The position numbers and the translations under genes were made by a program. Below the pieces are notes generated by a model, which was given only the letters and a program-made list of their open reading frames with translations, had not been told where the DNA came from and made no database searches. This document shows, piece by piece, positions 34,704-40,178 of a stretch of DNA of 40,178 nt. Source of the stretch: Nitrobacter sp. 62-23 (lineage in GTDB: Bacteria; Pseudomonadota; Alphaproteobacteria; Rhizobiales; Xanthobacteraceae); the NCBI RefSeq assembly GCF_001897285.1, contig NZ_MKSM01000064.1:142792-182969 (forward strand), given 5' to 3'. Each line of letters starts with the position of its first letter. Within the stretch, counting starts at the first letter, position 1.

Positions 34704-35312
34704 ATGGCGTTGGCACAGAAAATCTCAAATTTACCAGCCGAGCGCCGGCGATTTCAGCGTGTCAAGGTTCACCTGCTGGGTCGCTATATGCTACCGGACC
34801 GGCGCGAATATCCTTGCCAGGTCATCAATATGTCTCCCGGCGGGCTGGCCATGCTGGCGCCCGGCATCGGCAACGTCGGCGACCGGGTCGTCGCCTATCT
34901 CGACCACATCGGCCGGGTCGAAGGCAAGATCACCCGGATTATCGACAGCGGATTCGCCATGAGCGTCGGCGCGACGCCCCGCAAGCGCGACAAGCTTGCA
35001 GCACAGCTCACTTGGCTCGCCAACCGCGATATCCTCAACCTTCCCGAAGACCGTCGCCACGACCGCATCGTGCCGCGCAACCCGATCGCGATCCTCACCT
35101 TGGAGGACGGCACCAGGATGACGTGCCGGATTATCGACCTGTCCATGTCCGGCGCCGCTGTCTCGGCCGAGAAAAAGCCGCCGCTGCAGTCCCGCGTCGC
35201 GCTCGGCAAGGTGCTCGCCCGCGTGGTCCGAAATCTCGAAGACGGTTTTGCGCTCGAGTTCGTTCACGAGCAGCATCCCGAGACTCTCGAAGATAACGTC
35301 ACCGCCCGGTAA
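34704..35312 (+). CDS. Tandem double PilZ-domain protein (c-di-GMP receptor)
   Basis: A 202-residue cytosolic protein with two PilZ domains. The first has RRFQR (R15-R19) and NMSPGG (42-47); the second has RRHDR (R117-R121) and DLSMSG (145-150). These are the RxxxR and (D/N)xSxxG motifs that bind c-di-GMP, present in both copies. No output domain is fused, so it probably acts by binding a partner. The ATG at 34704 is chosen because the conserved domain starts soon after it. It is adjacent to the BTLCP peptidase gene, same strand, about 320 bases upstream. Confidence 0.9.
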   Translation: MALAQKISNLPAERRRFQRVKVHLLGRYMLPDRREYPCQVINMSPGGLAMLAPGIGNVGDRVVAYLDHIGRVEGKITRIIDSGFAMSVGATPRKRDKLAAQLTWLANRDILNLPEDRRHDRIVPRNPIAILTLEDGTRMTCRIIDLSMSGAAVSAEKKPPLQSRVALGKVLARVVRNLEDGFALEFVHEQHPETLEDNVTAR

Positions 35313-35631
35313 ACGGCGGCCCCCGTAAACGCCCGACTTGCGATCGCCGCCGGCGACTTGCGCGGCGCTGAAAGCCGCGCGCGCGCCAGGATTTGCCGGT
35401 TAACGCCGAGCGCCTTCCGCCGCGAAAATCCCGATTCCGGCAGGCTTCAAATGTTAATACCTAAAACTTGAAGCAAAAGAAGCTCGTTCAAATTTTAATC
35501 AAATTCGATTCAAGTAAAGATTCAATTCGCGGCGAACTTTACTTGCATTTGGCTCAAATACACTTCGAGTACTTAGCGGCGATGCAAATCCTTTGTGCGA
35601 AATGTGGTCCCAACAAGAAACGGGGGCCACA
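35313..35631. promoter_or_regulatory. AT-rich intergenic stretch before the BTLCP gene
   Basis: This 319-base gap is GC-rich until about 35450, then changes to a run of low GC to about 35560 with many TTCAA and AAATT steps, in sharp contrast to the rest of the window. Such AT-rich promoter regions fit binding of MucR/H-NS-type silencers, but no specific site is proven. No gene was seen. Confidence 0.35.
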
Positions 35632-36252
35632 ATGGTCAACAGGGGACAGGGAATTGGGCTGGCAGTTGCTGCCGCCGTCCTGTGGGGGCTGGCGACGCCG
35701 GCAGCAGCCGGGGAAGCACGACAGCTTTATGCAAGTCTCGGCGATGTCACGCGGGCACCTATAGGCTGGGTCGAATTCTGCAACGACAGTCCGAAGGAAT
35801 GCGGCAGTAGCGCAACAGAACCGCGCGACATCGTGATGACGCCCGACACCTGGCGCGATCTCCTGAAGGTCAACCGCTGGGTCAACGAAACCATCAAGCC
35901 GATGACGGACAAGGAGCACTGGGGCGTCGTCGAAAAGTGGTCACTGCCGACCGACGGCTACGGCGATTGCGAGGATTACGTGCTGCTGAAACGCAAGATG
36001 CTGATCGATGCGGGCTGGCCGCGCGAAGCCTTGCTGGTCACGGTGGTTCGCGACAAGCAGGGCGACGGTCATGCCGTCCTGACCGTCAAAACCGACAAGG
36101 GCGAGTTCATTCTCGACAACCAGAACGAGGACGTCGTCGCCTGGACCCAAACCGGCTACCGCTTCATGAAACGACAGTCGCAGAGCGACCCCAATGTCTG
36201 GGTTGCGCTCGACGACAACCATCCGGCGGTTGCGACGGCCAGTTCTCGATAG
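35632..36252 (+). CDS. Transglutaminase-like cysteine peptidase (BTLCP family)
   Basis: A 206-residue exported protein. Residues 1-26 form a signal peptide ending AAA. The mature part is a bacterial transglutaminase-like cysteine proteinase: C113 in GYGDCEDYVLLK, H147 in GDGHAVLTV and D162 in LDNQ form the triad at family spacing. Two cysteines (50 and 57) may pair. This family includes LapG, whose cleavage of surface adhesins is controlled by c-di-GMP through LapD. No LapD-like gene is seen, though the neighbour is a PilZ protein. The ATG at 35632 is chosen over the TTG at 35593 because it gives a standard signal peptide. Confidence 0.88.
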   Translation: MVNRGQGIGLAVAAAVLWGLATPAAAGEARQLYASLGDVTRAPIGWVEFCNDSPKECGSSATEPRDIVMTPDTWRDLLKVNRWVNETIKPMTDKEHWGVVEKWSLPTDGYGDCEDYVLLKRKMLIDAGWPREALLVTVVRDKQGDGHAVLTVKTDKGEFILDNQNEDVVAWTQTGYRFMKRQSQSDPNVWVALDDNHPAVATASSR

Positions 36253-36494
36253 AGAAGCAACACGAGACCCGCGACCGGTCATACCCCTCCCCGTCCCAGA
36301 CCGGTTCGCGCGCGGCCAGCCTTCCCCCAAGAGGCTGGCCGCACCATTTTCTACGTTTGATGGACACGCGCTGATCCATCATGGTCCGGCATAGGCCGTC
36401 ACGCCGGTCCACCTTCACAGCATGGCCGACAGTATTCGTGCGTGAGGCGCGCGGCCTCCGGCAAAGAATTAGAATAAAAACGTGACAGACTATG

Positions 36495-36623
36495 CTAGAG
36501 CGTTTTCGAGCGAAGCATGTTCTCGGGCTTGACCCGAGGATGGAATCCGGTTCGCGTAAAAATACGCGCCAAATCAAGAAGCGAAAGTCTTACCCGTTTC
36601 CATGAAACGGTGAAGGACTCTCG
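36495..36623. repeat. CTAG-bounded palindromic element, diverged copy 2 of the GAGCG-type
   Basis: It begins CTAGAGCGTTTTCGAGCGAAG as at 29114, then carries an extra CTCGGGCTTGACCCGAG hairpin (36522-36538). GGTTCGCGTAAAAATACGCG follows, and it ends with a degenerate version of the terminal stem (AGTCTTACCCGTTTC with GAAACGGTGAAGGACT). The end is CTCG instead of CTAG. It fills most of the 418-base gap 36253-36670, where nothing else was seen. Confidence 0.7.
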
Positions 36624-36670
36624 TCAGCAAGCCCGGACGCCCGATCGCGCGCAGGCAGGATGGATATCAA

Positions 36671-36910
36671 ATGAGTGATGATGAGAAGACGGACGATACG
36701 GAAGACAGGACGATTGTCGAACAAGGCCCTTCTATCGGCGAATACCGCCGGGAGTCGATCCCGGAATACATCGTCGATTCGAACGGGGATCGGTTTGAAT
36801 TCAATCGCATCGCTCTCGAGGGTGATGGCGGTCTCGAACCCTCGCAGCTCGAGCAGAACGAATGTCTCATTTCGCCTGGTCTGATCTATCGGAAGTCACA
36901 GGGCGATTAA
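36671..36910 (+). CDS. Small acidic hypothetical protein, 79 aa
   Basis: An acidic 79-residue open frame starting MSDDEKTDDTEDRTIVEQG and holding YRRESIPEYIVDSNGDRFEFNRIA. No signal peptide or membrane helix. The ATG has a weak AGGA about 12 bases upstream. A family name was not recognised. It stands between the repeat and the FKBP gene, convergent with the latter. Supported by length, codon pattern and the non-repetitive protein, but without comparative data. Confidence 0.55.
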   Translation: MSDDEKTDDTEDRTIVEQGPSIGEYRRESIPEYIVDSNGDRFEFNRIALEGDGGLEPSQLEQNECLISPGLIYRKSQGD

Positions 36911-37015
36911 ACTTCGAACCGACGCCCTTCGATCGCGCTTCAAAGACTCACAAGCAGCCGGCGAGGTTTGACGCAGACCAGCCGGAAGCCGGGGCGATCC
37001 ACATTCGCTGAGCGT

Positions 37016-37041
37016 GACATGCATGGCGCATGACATGCATG
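37016..37041. repeat. Direct repeat GACATGCATG near the FKBP 3' end
   Basis: GACATGCATG occurs at 37016-37025 and again at 37032-37041, 16 bases apart start to start, each holding an ATGCAT palindrome. It lies in the short convergent gap between the small acidic ORF and the FKBP stop. Possible protein-binding site or relic. Confidence 0.35.
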
Positions 37042-37069
37042 CGGCAGCGAACGACGATGGACAGGCGTC

Positions 37070-37420
37070 TCAGCCTCTCAAGCCGAGCAACTCGACTTCG
37101 AAGATCAGCGTGGCGTTAGGCGGAATGACGCCGCCGGCGCCGCGCATGCCGTAACCGAGTTCCGGCGGGATGATGAGCGTGCGCTTGCCGCCGACCTTCA
37201 TGGTCGCGATCCCTTCGTCCCAGCCCGCGATCACCCGACGCTTGCCGATGGGGAATTCGAAAGGCTCGTTGCGGTCCACCGAGCTGTCGAACTTGTCGCC
37301 CTTCTGCCCATTCTGATAGAGCCAGCCGGTGTAATGCATGATGCAGACCTGGCCCGGCTTCGGGGACGGCCCCTCACCCACCTTGATGTCCGTGATCTGC
37401 AAATCCGATGCCGTGGTCAT
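37070..37420 (-). CDS. FKBP-type peptidyl-prolyl cis-trans isomerase
   Basis: A single-domain FKBP of 116 residues. The active-site residues of the family are visible as Y30 (MHYTGWL), D45 (KFDSS), F54/F56, V63-I64 and W67 (RRVIAGWDEG), with GYGMRGAGGVIPPNATLIFEVELL at the C-terminus. It catalyses proline isomerisation and may act as a chaperone. No signal peptide is visible, so it is probably cytosolic. The start at 37420 is preceded by GGAGAAAACC, a good ribosome binding site. Standalone. Confidence 0.95.
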   Translation of the reverse strand: MTTASDLQITDIKVGEGPSPKPGQVCIMHYTGWLYQNGQKGDKFDSSVDRNEPFEFPIGKRRVIAGWDEGIATMKVGGKRTLIIPPELGYGMRGAGGVIPPNATLIFEVELLGLRG

Positions 37421-37611
37421 GGTTTTCTCCGTGGTCCGGGCCGCCGCTGCGTGGAAACATCTATCAGAACGATGCCGCCTGACGCAATTGCAAGTGCAAG
37501 CGTCAGCGCCCGCACACCCGCAGTCTCCAGTCAGGAAGCGACGTCCTTACCACGGGCCACGCAGCCCAGGCTTTTTTACGGTTTTTTGTGAGTGAAAACG
37601 ATGTGGGTGAA

Positions 37612-37637
37612 GCGGCGCGCGAGCCTGCGCGCGCCGC
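37612..37637 (-). terminator. Strong hairpin after the Gly/Trp-rich gene
   Basis: GCGGCGCGCG (37612-37621) and CGCGCGCCGC (37628-37637) form a 10-bp perfect stem with a 6-base loop, 25 bases past the stop of the minus-strand gene. The sequence beyond it has only a weak U-tract (TTCACCCACATCGTTTT). It may terminate transcription or act as a bidirectional block. Confidence 0.5.
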
Positions 37638-37662
37638 AATCAAATCGTCGCCTTACCGGCGG

Positions 37663-38094
37663 TCAGCGGCAGACTTCGACTCGGCGCCAGCGCCATCCAT
37701 AGCGGGTGTGGACCCGGCGACGGGTCAGATAGCAGCCGCCGTCATAAAAGCTGCTGTAGCCGTAAGGATAGTCGTAACCCCAGCCAAAGCCGACGGGTGC
37801 CCCGAGCGCGAGACCCCAACCGACGCCACTCCCCCAGCCCCAGCCAGGTCCCCAGCCCCAGCCAGGGCCCCAGCCACGCCTCCAGCCCCAGCGAGGGCCG
37901 CCGCCCCAGCGAGGACCACCGCCCCAGCGAGGACCGCCCCAACCGCCCCAGCCGCGGTGAACACCTCCGCCATGGAAGCCGCTATGAAATCCGCCGAATC
38001 CCCAATGTCCGCCACGCGCCGAAGCGGCAGTAGGCGAGACAAGTCCCAACGCGAGAACCGCCAGCAACGCAATCAGGGTTTTGCGTGAAATCAT
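37663..38094 (-). CDS. Secreted Gly/Trp-rich repeat protein
   Basis: A 143-residue protein. Residues 1-27 are a Sec signal peptide ending ASA. The mature part is dominated by glycine, tryptophan and arginine, with near-tandem units such as PRWGGG (at least three) and GPGWGW repeated, then a cysteine-bearing end YYDGGCYLTRRRVHTRYGWRWRRVEVC-like. The ATG at 38094 has GGAG seven bases upstream. Such proteins occur as exported cell-envelope or stress-associated proteins; no enzymatic motif exists. The matching plus-strand open frame is rejected as its shadow. Confidence 0.8.
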   Translation of the reverse strand: MISRKTLIALLAVLALGLVSPTAASARGGHWGFGGFHSGFHGGGVHRGWGGWGGPRWGGGPRWGGGPRWGWRRGWGPGWGWGPGWGWGSGVGWGLALGAPVGFGWGYDYPYGYSSFYDGGCYLTRRRVHTRYGWRWRRVEVCR

Positions 38095-38224
38095 CAAATT
38101 TCTCCAATTTACGTTTCAACCCAATATAAAGACACAGGGTGCGCTCGATGGTTTCTGGCGGCGACTTTATTCGCCCAGATTTCGGCTCAATTCTTCGCGA
38201 GCCCCACAAGGTTTCGCCGGCATC

Positions 38225-38749
38225 TCAACCGATCCGCGTTAGACCGTTTTTGAAACGCAATCCGTTCGCGGCGTAGAATTTCGCGCCCGCGGCCTCGGCC
38301 TCTGCAGGTTCCAGCGTGCGGATTACGCGCGCGGGCGCGCCGACAATCAGGGAATATTCCGGGAATTGCTTCCCTTCGGTGATGAGCGCGCCGGCGCCCA
38401 CAATGCAGCCCCTCCCGACCCGTGCGCCGTTCATGACAATCGAGCCCATGCCGATCAGGACACCGTCTTCAATGGTGCAGCCGTGCAGGATAACGTGATG
38501 GCCGATCGTGCAATTGGCTCCGATCGTCAGCGGAAAGCCTTCGTCGGTATGGCAGGTGCTGCCGTCCTGGACGTTGGACCCCGCGCCGACTTCGATCCAC
38601 TCGTTGTCGCCACGCAGCACCGCCCCGAACCAGACGCTTGCGCTCTCGCGCAGGCGGACCCTGCCGATCACCGCGGCGGTGTCGGCGATGAAATAGCGTC
38701 CGCTATCCGGAAGATCGGGCGCCTGCCCGTCGAGTTCGTAAATCGCCAT
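38225..38749 (-). CDS. Gamma-carbonic-anhydrase-like hexapeptide protein
   Basis: A 174-residue left-handed beta-helix protein of the gamma-class carbonic anhydrase/YrdA/PaaY family. The metal-binding histidines are H67 (STCHTD), H84 and H89 (IGHHVILHG), the Cam-type arrangement. Hexapeptide repeats run from about 25 to 140, and the C-terminal helix covers 145-170. The family probably binds Zn2+ or Fe2+; carbonic anhydrase activity is uncertain because the acidic loop of Cam is absent. The ATG at 38749 has AGGAGG five bases upstream, better than the GTG at 38752. Confidence 0.9.
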   Translation of the reverse strand: MAIYELDGQAPDLPDSGRYFIADTAAVIGRVRLRESASVWFGAVLRGDNEWIEVGAGSNVQDGSTCHTDEGFPLTIGANCTIGHHVILHGCTIEDGVLIGMGSIVMNGARVGRGCIVGAGALITEGKQFPEYSLIVGAPARVIRTLEPAEAEAAGAKFYAANGLRFKNGLTRIG

Positions 38750-38786
38750 CACGGCCTCCTGCGAGGCGCATCATGCCCGGCGCAAT

Positions 38787-39116
38787 TCAGGCGAGCAACC
38801 CGACCGCCTGCAGCGTCATGACCACGCAGGTGCCCGACATCAGGCTCCAGAATCCGGCGATCACGGTAGCCATCGTCACGAATTCGAAGCGGCGGCGTTC
38901 GATGCGTCGTCCGCGAAGCGTGTTGCGCATAATAATGAAGGGCGCAGCGAAGACCAGGAACGGGACCGCCGCGAAAGCCTTCGCCACGACGCCCTGCTGC
39001 AGCAATCCGAAACCGGCCGGACGTTTGACGAACACCTGATATCCGCTGGCCAGCGCGCCCGCTATCGCAAATCCGATGAACAGGGAGAAGAAGGAATTCA
39101 ACGTATCCGGTGACAT
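38787..39116 (-). CDS. Small membrane protein, 109 aa
   Basis: A protein with three likely hydrophobic helices (about 8-28, 45-67 and 85-108), starting MSPDTLNSFFSLFIGFAIAGAL. Between helices is the basic NTLRGRRIERRRFEF loop. The family name was not confidently recognised. The ATG at 39116 is chosen over the frame extension to 39161 because the extension (MRSRGHRCRVADVL) is not hydrophobic or conserved-looking. It faces a CtrA-type site 73 bases upstream and is divergent from the gene at 39304. Confidence 0.7.
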   Translation of the reverse strand: MSPDTLNSFFSLFIGFAIAGALASGYQVFVKRPAGFGLLQQGVVAKAFAAVPFLVFAAPFIIMRNTLRGRRIERRRFEFVTMATVIAGFWSLMSGTCVVMTLQAVGLLA

Positions 39117-39188
39117 CGAAAGGACATCCGCTACCCGACAACGATGCCCTCTGCTTCGCAAAATACCGCTCTCCCCGCCACCTTATCC

Positions 39189-39203
39189 TTAAAGGAAGGT
39201 TAA
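39189..39203. promoter_or_regulatory. Perfect CtrA-type box TTAA-N7-TTAA
   Basis: TTAA at 39189-39192, seven bases AGGAAGG, then TTAA at 39200-39203 followed by C. This matches the alphaproteobacterial CtrA consensus TTAA-N7-TTAAC exactly. It lies between two divergent genes, 73 bases before the small membrane protein start and 101 bases before the 39304 start. This suggests cell-cycle control of one or both; chance occurrence in one window is possible. Confidence 0.5.
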
Positions 39204-39303
39204 CACGGCCCGCCGTAACAGCCGACCTGCCGCATCAAAACACCACAATGCGTGTCATAGTCGACGCCGATTCGTTGTCCCCGATATAGTCCCCGCCTGC
39301 CGC

Positions 39304-40083
39304 ATGACCCTGCTAGCATCCGTTCCGCGCCGATCACGCGAATTCGATAAACTGCGGCGTGGACATCTCGTCCCGCTTCTCGCCTCTGCGCTGATTGCAG
39401 CGATCGCGATGACACTGGTCGCCTGGGTGTTGTGGCCGACCTGGACCGCCAGAACCTTCGACAACAATGAGCGCATCCCGGTCAGCATCGGGGAGACGTT
39501 GTTCAATATCCCGCCTCACGCCTTCCGGAGAAAAGTCCAGCGACACTCGGGACCGCAGGAAAGCATCGATCTGAATTTCCTCTATCCGTCGCTGGCGGCG
39601 CCGGGCGCGCCCAGGCGCGTCACCGCCGAGACCATCGACGAAACGCCACCGCCGATCGAGCGGATGTTTCTGTCGATCGCGGCACATCACGATTCGCTGG
39701 CGCCGGACGCCCGCCTTCGAACGATCTATCCGCGCTATCTCGACGAGACCCGACCCGAACCTCAGGACGGACTGTCGATCCGGGCATTCCGGGACCGCAC
39801 ACCCTATGCCGGCGAGGACCTGTTCGTCGCAGAAGCACCCGCGCTTGATCACGATATTTTAGAGCGGGATGCGGGCGGAAAACCGCCACACACTTTTCCT
39901 CATCCCGCCCTGGCGGCGCGGTGCACCCGCGACGCGGCAACGCCCGGCATGTGCCTGAGCGAGCGCCGCATCGGCGGCGCCGATCTGACGTTTCGCTTTC
40001 CGCGGCAATGGCTGACGAAGTGGCGTGACGTTGCCGGCGCGATGGAGGAGCTGGCGCAGCAGCTGCACGGATCGCACAACTGA
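39304..40083 (+). CDS. Conserved hypothetical membrane-anchored protein, 259 aa
   Basis: A protein with one N-terminal membrane helix (about 22-44, VPLLASALIAAIAMTLVAWVLW) after a basic cytosolic leader, so it is a type II/anchored protein with the bulk in the periplasm. The periplasmic part is proline- and charge-rich with short conserved-looking motifs (DLNFLYPSL, RTIYPRYLDE), two cysteines (about 207, 217), and RFPRQWLTKWRDV near the end. No domain name was recognised. The ATG at 39304 follows the CtrA-type site. Possibly a cell-envelope protein; not assigned. Confidence 0.78.
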   Translation: MTLLASVPRRSREFDKLRRGHLVPLLASALIAAIAMTLVAWVLWPTWTARTFDNNERIPVSIGETLFNIPPHAFRRKVQRHSGPQESIDLNFLYPSLAAPGAPRRVTAETIDETPPPIERMFLSIAAHHDSLAPDARLRTIYPRYLDETRPEPQDGLSIRAFRDRTPYAGEDLFVAEAPALDHDILERDAGGKPPHTFPHPALAARCTRDAATPGMCLSERRIGGADLTFRFPRQWLTKWRDVAGAMEELAQQLHGSHN

Positions 40084-40178
40084 AAACTTTAGCTTGAAAG
40101 GACTTGCCAAGTTCCCGCCTTATGCAAGGATGGAGTTCCGCGGTTTGTACCGATTGTAATTTGTTGGTGAGCAATATT
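40084..40178. other. Right-hand edge
   Basis: The final 95 bases after the last gene contain no recognisable gene or motif. The G+C drops toward the end, as at a promoter or terminator of the next gene outside the window. Confidence 0.3.

Noticed and set aside
37588-38088. 166-codon Pro/Ala-rich plus-strand frame
   Set aside because: Antisense to the Gly/Trp-rich gene; Pro/Ala repeats are the complement of Gly/Trp codons, and the minus-strand frame has a signal peptide and ribosome binding site.

Overview
The window looks like a chromosomal segment of an alphaproteobacterium in the Bradyrhizobium / Nitrobacter / Rhodopseudomonas / Afipia group (Nitrobacteraceae). The pointers are GC-rich coding DNA, the guaB-rsmB-guaA order, small conserved families typical of that group (DUF1491, a BTLCP peptidase beside a double PilZ protein, a Tim44-like protein), and CTAG-bounded intergenic palindromes of a kind I associate with these genomes. 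No rRNA, tRNA or CRISPR array was found. Genus assignment is inference from gene content.

Layout. (1) 1-2095: the end of an integrated mobile element, with an AlpA-like regulator, a tyrosine recombinase and an array of GACCGTC-type sites, abutting the 3' end of guaA, a known island integration site. (2) 2096-8263: purine and translation housekeeping (guaA, rsmB, a MAPEG protein, a hypothetical protein, guaB and a Pmp3-like peptide), all leftward. (3) 8383-15029: an MFS exporter, a methyltransferase, rlmE and a Ppx/GppA phosphatase, a YaiI/DUF188 protein and an ABC-F ATPase of Uup type. (4) 15115-16291: a two-gene islet with visibly lower GC, holding a small P-loop kinase-like protein and a RES-domain protein with no recognisable Xre antitoxin. 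This is the best candidate in the window for something not well described. (5) 16403-25924: a long leftward run built around the distal valine/isobutyrate pathway (thiolase, methylmalonate-semialdehyde dehydrogenase, acyl-CoA dehydrogenase, 3-hydroxyisobutyryl-CoA hydrolase, 3-hydroxyisobutyrate dehydrogenase, acyl-CoA synthetase, MaoC hydratase), followed by a BaiN/YhiN-like flavoprotein. (6) 26146-31815: a SET-domain protein with a histone-H1-like basic tail, a methyltransferase, a secreted protein, a GFA-fold zinc protein, a chain of palindromic repeats, a secreted four-cysteine protein, a Tim44-like membrane protein and a DUF1491 protein. (7) 32010-40083: purB, a serine hydrolase, cytochrome b561, a double PilZ protein, a BTLCP peptidase, FKBP, a Gly/Trp-rich secreted protein, a gamma-carbonic-anhydrase-like protein and two membrane proteins that diverge around a near-perfect CtrA-type site.

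How the genes work together. guaB and guaA are the two steps from IMP to GMP, and purB serves the IMP and AMP branches. The valine block converts isobutyryl-CoA to propionyl-CoA, but no crotonase-type methacrylyl-CoA hydratase is visible in it; the MaoC protein is a candidate substitute. The PilZ and BTLCP neighbours suggest a c-di-GMP-linked surface function, by inference from LapD/LapG biology. Starts were reassigned where a ribosome binding site or family alignment favoured an internal start codon.
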